A stretch of DNA of 64,000 bases. Source: Achromobacter mucicolens. GTDB lineage: Bacteria; Pseudomonadota; Gammaproteobacteria; Burkholderiales; Burkholderiaceae_B. The stretch lies in NCBI RefSeq assembly GCF_902859725.1, contig NZ_CADIJP010000022.1, positions 1 to 64,000 of the forward strand, given 5' to 3'. Of the stretch, positions 51,167 through 59,240 are shown in pieces. The position numbers and the translations under genes were made by a program. Each line of letters opens with the position of its first letter. The first letter of the stretch is position 1. The notes beneath the pieces are model-generated. The model saw nothing but the letters and a program-made list of their open reading frames with translations, did no database searches and was not told the DNA's origin.

Positions 51167-51969
51167 TTATTCTCATCGACTCCGGCAACAGCCGACTCAA
51201 AGTGGGTTGGCTGGACGCCAGCAATCCGGACATGCCGCGCGAGCCCGCGGCCGTCGCCTTCGACGGCCTGGACCTGAACGCGCTGGATGACTGGCTGGCC
51301 GCCCTGCCGCGCCCGCCGTTGCGCGCGTTGGGCGTGAACGTGGCCGGCGCGGCCCGCGGCGACGCCATCGCGGGCATCCTGAACAAACACGGCTGCGCGG
51401 TCACCTGGTCGCTGTCGCAAGCAACAACGCTGGGTCTGGTCAACAGTTATCGCACCCCCACCCAGCTAGGCGCCGACCGCTGGGCATCGCTGCTCGGCGT
51501 GCTCTCGCGCCTGCCGGGCACCCATCCGCCTTTCGTGCTGGCCAGCTTCGGCACCGCCACCACCATCGACACCGTCGGACCGGACAACGTCTTCGCGGGC
51601 GGCCTGATACTGCCGGGCCCGGCCATGATGCGCACCTCGCTTGCACACGGCACGGCCAACCTGCCCATCGCCAACGGCCAGGTCGTGCCCTACCCGACGG
51701 ACACGCACGAGGCCATCGCCTCGGGCATTGCGGCGGCCCAGGCCGGCGCCGTCGTGCGCCAATGGCTGGCGGGCCGCCAGCGCTACGGCCAGACGCCGCA
51801 GATCTACGCGGCCGGCGGCGGCTGGCCCGAAGTGCATCAAGAGATTGAACGCCTGCTGGCCGATGCGGGCGGCGCTTTTGGCGCGACGCCCGTTCCCGTC
51901 TACCTGGACCATCCCGTCCTGGACGGGCTGGCCGCCGTGGCGCGCGCCACGTTGAACACCTCTTTCTGA
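51163..51969 (+). CDS. coaX: Type III pantothenate kinase (Baf)
   Basis: A 268-residue ASKHA-fold kinase that phosphorylates pantothenate at the start of CoA synthesis. The phosphate motif [11 protein letters not shown] is at the N-terminus, [10 protein letters not shown] carries the catalytic Asp and Arg, and [10 protein letters not shown] is the adenosine motif. In Bordetella pertussis the same gene was first described as baf (Bvg accessory factor). The ATG overlaps the birA stop codon (ATGA). Confidence 0.94.
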   Translation: MIILIDSGNSRLKVGWLDASNPDMPREPAAVAFDGLDLNALDDWLAALPRPPLRALGVNVAGAARGDAIAGILNKHGCAVTWSLSQATTLGLVNSYRTPTQLGADRWASLLGVLSRLPGTHPPFVLASFGTATTIDTVGPDNVFAGGLILPGPAMMRTSLAHGTANLPIANGQVVPYPTDTHEAIASGIAAAQAGAVVRQWLAGRQRYGQTPQIYAAGGGWPEVHQEIERLLADAGGAFGATPVPVYLDHPVLDGLAAVARATLNTSF

Positions 51970-51981
51970 CGAAGGTCCGGC

Positions 51982-52146
51982 ATGCGCGTGCTCTTCATCC
52001 TGATCCTGCTTGCGAACCTGGGCGTCTTTGCGATGGGACAGGGCTGGCTGGGCGCCCGGCCCGAGGACGAAGGCCGGGATGCGCGGCGGTTCAGCCAGGA
52101 ATTGAACCCCGGCGCCGTGACGCTGACGCCGCCCAAAACGCCTTAA
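51982..52146 (+). CDS. Short N-anchored membrane protein, possible SPOR-family stub
   Basis: A 54-codon ORF with ATG 51982 and an AAGG site six bases upstream, 12 bases after coaX. It has one membrane helix (MRVLFILILLANLGVFAMGQ) followed by a charged, Pro-rich tail (GAVTLTPPKTP). The N-terminus resembles that of SPOR-domain proteins encoded after coaX in related bacteria, which continue for another ~150 residues; here a stop codon ends the protein at the start of a 12-bp repeat array. It may be a truncated remnant or a genuinely short variant. I recalled the family likeness from memory and did not verify it. Confidence 0.55.
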   Translation: MRVLFILILLANLGVFAMGQGWLGARPEDEGRDARRFSQELNPGAVTLTPPKTP

Positions 52147-52209
52147 TTAGCGCCCTAACGAGCTCCTTAACGAGCGCCTTAAAGAGCGCCTTAAAGAGCG
52201 CCTTAACGG
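52138..52209. repeat. Six-copy 12-bp tandem repeat with stop codons on both strands
   Basis: Six imperfect units of 12 bases (consensus GCGCCTTAAMGA) run without gaps. Because 12 is a multiple of three and TTAA is self-complementary, each unit places TAA (or TAG) in the reading frame of the short membrane ORF on the plus strand and in the waaA frame on the minus strand. Both genes end inside the array, one at each end. Confidence 0.9.
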
Positions 52210-53492
52210 CGCGCGGCCGTCTCGCCCAGCCAGGGCGCCAGCGCGGCCATCGTGCGCCCGGTCGCGCCGGCGTGCTGATCGAACCAGGCCCTGGCCGCCT
52301 TGCTCGCCTGCCGCCTGCCGGCCGTATCGCTTAACAGCGCCATCGCAGCGTCCACCGCTTGCGCCGGATCCGCCGCGCGCCGCGCCGCGCCGGCCTCGAT
52401 GGCATCCTCGGCCGCCTGCTTGAAATTGAACGTATGCGGCCCGACGATCACGGGCACGCCCGCCGCGCAGGCTTCGATCAGGTTCTGGCCGCCCAGCGGC
52501 GCAAAGCTGCCCGCCACGATCGCCACATCCGAAGCCGCGTAATAGAAAGCCATCTCGCCCAGCGTGTCGCCCAGCAGCACGGCCGCATCCGGCGACGCGG
52601 TCCCGCCCGCCGAGCGCCGTTCGAACGGCACTTTCGCGTTCGACAGCAGCCCCGCCGCTTCGTCAAAACGCTGCGGATGCCGCGGAATCAACAGAAAGAG
52701 CGGCGCGCCCGGTGCGGCCGCGTGGTGCTTGATTGCCGCGATGAACGGGGCGTCTTCGCCCTCGCGCGTGCTGGCCACGGCCACCACGGAACGTCCCAGT
52801 TGCGCGCGCCAGGCGTGTCCTGCCTCGACCTGCGCGGCCGGCAGCACAAGGTCAAACTTGAGATTGCCGGTGATCTGGGCTGCCGGGGCCCCCGCCTGCG
52901 CCAGCCGGCCGGCATCTTCCGCCGTCTGCGCCAGCACTTTGTCCAGACCCGCCAGCGCCTCGCGCATCACGCTGCCCATCCGGCGCGCCTGGCGCAGCGA
53001 CGACGCGGAATAGCGCGCGCTGACGAGCGCCATGGGCACCTTGGCCTGCCGGGCCGCTGCCAGCAGATTCGGCCAGATCTCGCGCTCCATCAGCAGGCCG
53101 CAGCGCGGACGGTGCGCCGCCATGAAGCGGCGGGTCGCGCCGGGAAAATCGTAGGGAAGCCAGGCTTGGCGTAGTTGTCCCTGGGCAATAGCGTCCTTGA
53201 AGAGACGCTCGCCCTCGGCGCGGCCCGTCGCTGTCGTGTGCGTCAGCAACACGGGCAGGCCTTGCGCCAGCAACGCGTTCAAGAGCGGCAGCGCGGCCCG
53301 AGTCTCGCCCAGGCTGACGGCATGCACCCAGACGGGGTTGTCCGGCGACTGCGAGGCGGGCTCGGGGCGGCCGAAACGCTCGGGAGAAAAGATTTCCCAG
53401 CGGCCGCCTGCGCGTTTGGCGCGGCGGGCCATCCACAGCCAGATCAGCGGCGCGAGGGTCCGCAGCGCCAGCGTGTAGACGCCGCGGTTCAT
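52203..53492 (-). CDS. waaA: 3-deoxy-D-manno-octulosonate transferase
   Basis: A 429-residue GT30 enzyme that transfers Kdo to lipid A at the inner membrane. It has an N-terminal membrane anchor, VWVHAVSLGE with the catalytic region, LMEREIWPNLL, and VAGSFAPLGGQNLIEACAAGVPV near the C-terminus. It starts one base after the waaC stop codon. The gene ends inside the 12-bp repeat array, with TAA provided by the last unit. Confidence 0.93.
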   Translation of the reverse strand: MNRGVYTLALRTLAPLIWLWMARRAKRAGGRWEIFSPERFGRPEPASQSPDNPVWVHAVSLGETRAALPLLNALLAQGLPVLLTHTTATGRAEGERLFKDAIAQGQLRQAWLPYDFPGATRRFMAAHRPRCGLLMEREIWPNLLAAARQAKVPMALVSARYSASSLRQARRMGSVMREALAGLDKVLAQTAEDAGRLAQAGAPAAQITGNLKFDLVLPAAQVEAGHAWRAQLGRSVVAVASTREGEDAPFIAAIKHHAAAPGAPLFLLIPRHPQRFDEAAGLLSNAKVPFERRSAGGTASPDAAVLLGDTLGEMAFYYAASDVAIVAGSFAPLGGQNLIEACAAGVPVIVGPHTFNFKQAAEDAIEAGAARRAADPAQAVDAAMALLSDTAGRRQASKAARAWFDQHAGATGRTMAALAPWLGETAARR

Positions 53493-53493
53493 G

Positions 53494-54531
53494 TCACTGC
53501 GCGGCGAGCGCCTGCTCGACCGAGGCCATGACAGCCTCACGAGACGGCGAGGCGCCGCGGTCGCCCAGGCTGGCGGTGTAGTTGGATCCGACCAGCGGGG
53601 TACGCACGGGGGTGGACGCGCGGTAGATGCCGATCGTGGGACGGCCCAGCGCGGCCGACAGATGCGTGAGGCCGCTGTCCAGCCCCACCATCAGGCGCGC
53701 GCCGGCAAGCAGCTTGGCCACCGCGGTCAGGTCCATGCGGGGCATCACCTCCGCCCCTTCCATGCCGGCCACCAGCAGCTGGGCGCGTTCGGCTTCCTGT
53801 TCGTTGCCCGCCAGCAGCTTGAGCGTGCAGCCGGCCTCGCGCAGGCGGCGGAACACCACGCGCCAGTCCTCTTCGGGCCACAGCTTGTCGTCGCGGCTGG
53901 CCGACGGCATGATCACCGCATAGCCGCGGTCCGTGTCCAGGTGATGCAGCCGGGGTAGCTCGGCGGCGTTCAGGCCGCCGCTGCCCACTTCCACGACCGG
54001 CTCGGGGGCCTGCGTGGCCTGGCGCGCAAAGGATTGCAATCCGAAATCCGGCAGGCCGGCATGCTGGTAGCCGAACGTCAGGCCGGCCAGCTTGCGCTGG
54101 CGGATCACGGCGGGCTGCCAGAACTCGACGCGATGACGCACGTTGTAGAACAGCGAGGCCAGCGGTTCGCGCGCCGACCGCCAGTCCAGCCCGTGCCGCA
54201 CGCCGCGAGCCTGGCGCACCAGCCAGGCTGACTTCAGCAATGCTTGCATGTCCAGGACGATGTCGTACTGCGTGGAACGCAGACGCTCCTTCAGCGCCTT
54301 GCGCTCGGCACGCACCTGCGGCGACCACCAGGACTTTCGCCAACGGCGATGCGCAACTTTGATGATCCCATTGACGGCCGGATGCCAGGATGGGATCTCT
54401 GCAAATGCCTCTTCGACGATCCAATCGATCTGTGCGTCAGGGACGTGCCGGGCTATGTCGGAGATAGCCGGCAACATGTGGACGAGGTCGCCCAGGGAGG
54501 ACGTGCGAACGATGAGAATGCGGGTGGGCAT
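53494..54531 (-). CDS. waaC: Lipopolysaccharide heptosyltransferase I
   Basis: A 345-residue GT9 enzyme that adds the first heptose to Kdo. It starts PTRILIVRTSSLGDLVHMLPAI (split: ILIVRTSSLGDLVH), the family N-terminus, and contains GLDSGLTHLSAALGRPTIGIY near the C-terminus. The ATG at 54531 is preferred over the TTG one codon upstream. waaA follows. This is the last core gene before the lower-GC O-antigen cluster. Confidence 0.93.
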   Translation of the reverse strand: MPTRILIVRTSSLGDLVHMLPAISDIARHVPDAQIDWIVEEAFAEIPSWHPAVNGIIKVAHRRWRKSWWSPQVRAERKALKERLRSTQYDIVLDMQALLKSAWLVRQARGVRHGLDWRSAREPLASLFYNVRHRVEFWQPAVIRQRKLAGLTFGYQHAGLPDFGLQSFARQATQAPEPVVEVGSGGLNAAELPRLHHLDTDRGYAVIMPSASRDDKLWPEEDWRVVFRRLREAGCTLKLLAGNEQEAERAQLLVAGMEGAEVMPRMDLTAVAKLLAGARLMVGLDSGLTHLSAALGRPTIGIYRASTPVRTPLVGSNYTASLGDRGASPSREAVMASVEQALAAQ

Positions 54532-54563
54532 CAAGTAAGGGGGCTACCGGTAAATATCCGAAT

Positions 54564-55613
54564 TTACAGCAAAGCTTGCGGTCCGTAACCTTGAGGGTTA
54601 TTTGACTGCCAGCGCCAACCATCCGCGCACATTTCCTCAATCGTGCGTCTTGCCCTCCAGCCAAGCAATTGGAATGCAAGGTCTGGGTTCGCCCACGCGG
54701 AGGCGATATCGCCCGGACGCCTGGGCATGATGTCATAGGGAATTTTGCGACCACTCACGGCCTCAAATGCCGCAACTAACTGCAAAACGCTGGTCCCGCG
54801 ACCGGTACCCAAATTAACGGCGGTAAACCCCCCGTTGTTCTTCAATGCATACTCAACCGCGCGGACGTGCCCCTCGGCAAGATCTTCCACATGCAGATAA
54901 TCGCGCACGCCAGTTCCGTCGATGGTTTCGTAGTCGTTCCCGAAAACGGCCAACCGCTCCCGCTCGCCAACTGCAACTTGCGTGATGTAGGGGAACAGGT
55001 TGTTGGGAATGCCGGAAGGTGCCTCACCGATCATTCCGCTGGCATGGGCACCTATCGGGTTGAAATAGCGCAACGCGATGCCGCAACGCTTTTCGCCACT
55101 TTGGGTCCAATCACTCAGGATCTGCTCCACCATGGCCTTGGTCCATCCGTATGGATTGGTCGGCGCAATCCGGTGATTCTCCGTGTAAGGCAGGGCCAAG
55201 GGTTCGCCATAGACCGTCGCCGACGAGCTAAATACCAGGTTACGGACCTGTGCCCTATCCATCGCTTCAAGCAGGCTTAAGGTTCCTGCGACATTGTTGG
55301 AGTAGTAGCTCACAGGTTGCCCTACCGACTCCCCAACTGCTTTAAGCGCCGCAAAGTGAACCACGACTGACACTGGCGTCCCTTGGCCGCGCTGGCGGGC
55401 AAAGAGGTCGTCCAGCATGGCGACATCACGAACGTCGCCCTGCACGAACTCCACTGCAATGCCTGCAAGGCGCTCAATTCGTCGCAACACTTCAGGCGAG
55501 CTATTGGAAAAATTGTCGAGCACAATGGGGGCAAATCCTTCACGGATTAGCGCCAGCAACGTGTGCGAACCGATATAGCCGGCTCCGCCTGTGATCAAGA
55601 GCTTTTGATTCAT
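54564..55613 (-). CDS. galE: UDP-glucose 4-epimerase
   Basis: A 349-residue extended short-chain dehydrogenase interconverting UDP-glucose and UDP-galactose. The NAD motif GGAGYIGSHT, the SSSATVYG Ser and the YGWTKAMVE Tyr-x3-Lys pair are present. It probably supplies UDP-galactose for the adjoining O-antigen glycosyltransferases. Base composition is lower in GC than in waaC next door. Confidence 0.94.
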   Translation of the reverse strand: MNQKLLITGGAGYIGSHTLLALIREGFAPIVLDNFSNSSPEVLRRIERLAGIAVEFVQGDVRDVAMLDDLFARQRGQGTPVSVVVHFAALKAVGESVGQPVSYYSNNVAGTLSLLEAMDRAQVRNLVFSSSATVYGEPLALPYTENHRIAPTNPYGWTKAMVEQILSDWTQSGEKRCGIALRYFNPIGAHASGMIGEAPSGIPNNLFPYITQVAVGERERLAVFGNDYETIDGTGVRDYLHVEDLAEGHVRAVEYALKNNGGFTAVNLGTGRGTSVLQLVAAFEAVSGRKIPYDIMPRRPGDIASAWANPDLAFQLLGWRARRTIEEMCADGWRWQSNNPQGYGPQALL

Positions 55614-55628
55614 AGTCAATTCTTTACC

Positions 55629-56483
55629 TTACCGGCGCAGAAGGCGCGCATAGATAAACCCACGCAGTCCATTCGGAACGAGACGCACCGGAAGACGGAT
55701 AGCCAGGTTTGTCAAAAATCTGAGGGGCCCGATAAACCCGGCCCGCAAGAAGGTGGTTTGCATCGACCATTCGCTGGCGAGGTATTTCCATCCCCCACGT
55801 CTGGCAAACATGGCGCTACCTGTTCTTGCAAGAACCAGCACATCAGGCAGGTTCATTGCACGCGCGCCGTGTTGCAGCATACGCACCCAGAGCGCGTAAT
55901 CTTCATACATGGGCTCGTTACCATAACCACCCGCGGCAAGCGCCACATCACGTCGAAACATCACAGTCATGTGATTGAATGGATTTCGGCTTTGGGCGTA
56001 AGCAGCAATGTCCTCGTGCGACAAGGGCACCCGGCGAACGCGGCCCGACTCCGAGTGTGGGTTCTCATCGAACTCGCGTATCCAACCACCGCAGATATCA
56101 ACGTCGGGATGGGCGCGCAGACAACTGATTTGATATTCGAACCGGTGGGGTTGCACTAGATCGTCCGTATCAAAACGGGCGATCCACGCCGTGGAACATG
56201 CCTTCATGCCCGCGGTCAACGCCGGACCCAGACCCTGATTGACCGGAAGCCGCACCGAGTATAGCGGCAGTCGGTCCCGATACGCGTCGATGACGTCCCG
56301 CAGCGGCTGAGTCAATGGCCCGTCTTCCACCAGCACAATTTCGTGAATTTGCGTGTCGCACTCGCACAGGCTTTCCAGGGCCGCCGCTAGATATTGGGGC
56401 TGTTCCTTGGCGTAAACCGACATCAGGACGGAAAACGGCCACTCCGAGGCTCGAACGGCTGTCGGGGTCTGGACCTCAGCCAT
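55629..56483 (-). CDS. GT2 glycosyltransferase
   Basis: A 284-residue GT-A fold glycosyltransferase with FSVLMSVYAKEQPQYLAAAL at the N-terminus, VLVEDG, and the metal-binding FDTDD motif. It ends in a hydrophobic, basic segment that may touch the membrane. The ATG shares one base with the stop codon of the 906-residue glycosyltransferase gene (TGATG). It presumably adds one sugar of the O-antigen repeat; donor unknown. Confidence 0.88.
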   Translation of the reverse strand: MAEVQTPTAVRASEWPFSVLMSVYAKEQPQYLAAALESLCECDTQIHEIVLVEDGPLTQPLRDVIDAYRDRLPLYSVRLPVNQGLGPALTAGMKACSTAWIARFDTDDLVQPHRFEYQISCLRAHPDVDICGGWIREFDENPHSESGRVRRVPLSHEDIAAYAQSRNPFNHMTVMFRRDVALAAGGYGNEPMYEDYALWVRMLQHGARAMNLPDVLVLARTGSAMFARRGGWKYLASEWSMQTTFLRAGFIGPLRFLTNLAIRLPVRLVPNGLRGFIYARLLRR

Positions 56484-59203
56484 CAGAAGACTCTCCGCAC
56501 CTTGCTATAGAGGCGATACGCGGCAACCATCAAGCGGCGCACGCGAGGCTTCTGAACCATCCTGCGGACAAAATTAACGAGTTCAGCCTCTTTCTCTGAA
56601 AGACTCGGCCCCGCCAACTGTGCGCCGCCTGTTCCAGCGTTATTTACCAGGCTATACAGCACGTTCGCATCCAGGCGGCTCATACCCACGGTATTTCGCA
56701 CCAAGCGGCGACGTCCGAAGTACCGATTGTACGTTTTGGACATGCTTCCCGGCGTGTTGCGGTACAAATAGCCTACTGTCGGAATGAGTGAAAAACGCTT
56801 GTCGCTCCAGGCCAGGCGGGAAAAGAACGCCCAGTCTTCCCACACCGATCGGTCGGAATCATCCCAACCGCCGAATTCTCGCAGTGCCTGGGTTCGGACG
56901 ACCACATTCGCGGTGATGTATTGATTCTCCAGCACCGCCAAGGCTCTGGCTTCCGGCACTCCGAGCGCCTTCCAGAACCACCCTTCTCGCAACGCCTGCG
57001 CGCCGTCCTTCAACTGGCTGGCATCCTCGAAATGAATGGCAAACCCAGTGGCCACCAGCAAGGACGAATCCGCCCTTAATGCTGCAACCGCCGTTTCAAG
57101 CGTATGGCGAAGCAGCACGTCATCACTATCCACGAAAAAAGTGAACTCGCTCTTGGAAAGCGCCAATCCTGAATTGCGGGCGCCCGCCAGCCCGCGGTTA
57201 TCCTGCCGATGAATCCGGAACGGAATGCGTCCGTCAAGCGACGCCGCAACCCGTCGCAGCAATTCGGATGCGTATGTCTCTTGGGAGCCATCGTCGACAA
57301 TAATTACTTCCCTGGGAAGCAAGCGCGAATTGCGCAGGGAATGGAGCAATTCTTCGAGCAACTCGAAATTGGTGTTGTAGACCGGGACCACAACACTCAA
57401 GTCGCACGCACGGGAGTCGTCCCATTGCGGCCAGATCGCGACGGGTGACGGCCGATCGGAACGTGACCACCATTGGTTGATGTCGACCTGCCGCTGGCGA
57501 ACTCGTCTGCGAGACTCGTTAAGCGCCGCTTCGTAGCTTGCGGGATTGGCGGCGAGCAGCTCGGCCATTCTCTCGCGCAAAGCGAGCGGATTCGGCGCGG
57601 AGAAAAACCTCGCCACGTGCTCAGCATCGTCGACCACCTCAATGGCGCCACCGGTGTTATAAGCCACCAGCAGCGTCCCCATCAGCAACTGCTCCAGAAT
57701 CACGAAGGGATAATTCTCGCCTCGCGACGGCACAACAAACAGGCTGTCTGTGACTCGCTCCTGAACAAACTCAATCAGCTGACCATGCGTCAGATGCAAG
57801 TCTTTGTAGGCCACGTGCTTTGAAATGCGGGAACGGTCTTCCTGCGAAGGGCTCAACGGCCCGAGCGACGCAATTTCCTCAATCTCGCGTAACTGACCTG
57901 CCTCGCCCAGAGCCTCAACGGCCTGCACGAAATCCGGCCAACCCTTGAGCTGGTTGTACTTTCCGACGAAAACTATCCGCTTTACCTTGCGATACGAAAT
58001 CGCGCCCGCATCGCGCACCAGGTTCAAGTCAAACGGCAAGGGAGTAATGCTGAGATTGGCCAGTTCGTAGCCGAACTCCTCCTGAAGCAACTGCTTGCTC
58101 AGATACTTTGACGGTGCATAGCAGGCGTCGGCGTGCTTAAACAGATAGCTATCGCGAATGGCCTGGGCTGCCTCATACGGGGTGTAGTTCATTGCCCCGG
58201 CGTCTTGCGCACCGTACTTCACGTAGTCGATAGACCCATGCATGAAGATACGCACGGTCAACCAGCTGGGCAAACAAGCCGTTCTCTTCGCCTGAACGAT
58301 CCGAAATCCGATCGACTTGTAGTCCTGAGACTCGACAACGGTCAGGTCCGGTAAGAGGAACAGGATGCAGTAAAGGGACTCCAACAGGCCCAGCCCGTCA
58401 AAAAATCCCTCCTTCGTGCCTTGTTCTCCAAACATTCGCGGGACAAAGGTGCGGCCGTCCTTCGCGACAGATGGCGCCACATCGATATCGCAAAAGAGGA
58501 CAGACACTTTGGGGTCCACCGCTTTGATGTTCGCGGTATACGTCCCGATGCCTCCAGTCGGACGAATGGAGGCATCTTCCGTCGTAACAAGCAGCAGGTC
58601 CGATGCAACGAGGCCGGAAGAAAAACCCAGGTTAGCCAAGAATTTGGCATATCCCGTTTTCGTCAGGGAAGACGTCCGAAGGGTCCACCCAACCTGCTTC
58701 TTTTCCTCAGTGGCGTGAAAACCGCTGGCATCCAGAAAACTGGCGAACTGCGAGGCTGTCCAATCGCGCTGACGGCCCGCGTCCAACCCATGAAGGAATA
58801 AAACGGCCCGCCCCGATTCCAGGCAAAAGCGCTTCAATGCTAGAAGGAAGGGGCGCGGATCAACCAAATCCGCCAGGAATCCAGCAGAAACCGCCCAAGT
58901 CGCCGATTCGGTATGGGCACGTACAAAAGCATCGGCCTGACCTTGCCACGTATCCGCGCACCACGATGGGGAGGCCTGGCCTGGCGCGCCCGACTCTGTG
59001 TGGTTAAACACACGAAGTCGCGCATCTTCCGGCGAACTTTCGAAGGCGCCGCAAATATTGATAAAAGAGACGCCATGTGCGTCCGCGAATTCCAGGATTT
59101 CGGCTGGCGGCTTATGTGCCGCAGGCACCCAACTCAGGTTTCCTTCAAGCGAAGACCTGCCCGCGCCGAAACTGGCGAACATCGACAAAACCTTCAGGTC
59201 CAT
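56483..59203 (-). CDS. Multidomain glycosyltransferase (methyltransferase-like region, GT4, GT2)
   Basis: A 906-residue protein with three parts. Residues ~1-180 look like the second half of a SAM methyltransferase fold (PRPFLLALKRFCLESGRAVLF; TASQFASFLDASGF) but lack a clear SAM-binding glycine loop. Residues ~215-560 are a GT4 domain (GGIGTYTANI; KRIVFVGKYNQLKGW; VVPSRGENYPFVILEQLLMG). Residues ~601-820 are a GT2 domain (DLSVVVPVYN; VIIVDDGS; FVDSDD). It would add two sugars in sequence, possibly as a polymerising enzyme of the O-chain. GGGGGAAG precedes the ATG. Confidence 0.8.
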   Translation of the reverse strand: MDLKVLSMFASFGAGRSSLEGNLSWVPAAHKPPAEILEFADAHGVSFINICGAFESSPEDARLRVFNHTESGAPGQASPSWCADTWQGQADAFVRAHTESATWAVSAGFLADLVDPRPFLLALKRFCLESGRAVLFLHGLDAGRQRDWTASQFASFLDASGFHATEEKKQVGWTLRTSSLTKTGYAKFLANLGFSSGLVASDLLLVTTEDASIRPTGGIGTYTANIKAVDPKVSVLFCDIDVAPSVAKDGRTFVPRMFGEQGTKEGFFDGLGLLESLYCILFLLPDLTVVESQDYKSIGFRIVQAKRTACLPSWLTVRIFMHGSIDYVKYGAQDAGAMNYTPYEAAQAIRDSYLFKHADACYAPSKYLSKQLLQEEFGYELANLSITPLPFDLNLVRDAGAISYRKVKRIVFVGKYNQLKGWPDFVQAVEALGEAGQLREIEEIASLGPLSPSQEDRSRISKHVAYKDLHLTHGQLIEFVQERVTDSLFVVPSRGENYPFVILEQLLMGTLLVAYNTGGAIEVVDDAEHVARFFSAPNPLALRERMAELLAANPASYEAALNESRRRVRQRQVDINQWWSRSDRPSPVAIWPQWDDSRACDLSVVVPVYNTNFELLEELLHSLRNSRLLPREVIIVDDGSQETYASELLRRVAASLDGRIPFRIHRQDNRGLAGARNSGLALSKSEFTFFVDSDDVLLRHTLETAVAALRADSSLLVATGFAIHFEDASQLKDGAQALREGWFWKALGVPEARALAVLENQYITANVVVRTQALREFGGWDDSDRSVWEDWAFFSRLAWSDKRFSLIPTVGYLYRNTPGSMSKTYNRYFGRRRLVRNTVGMSRLDANVLYSLVNNAGTGGAQLAGPSLSEKEAELVNFVRRMVQKPRVRRLMVAAYRLYSKVRRVF

Positions 59204-59240
59204 GCTTCCCCCTGCAGGCTTTCCAAGCTATGAACATTCA

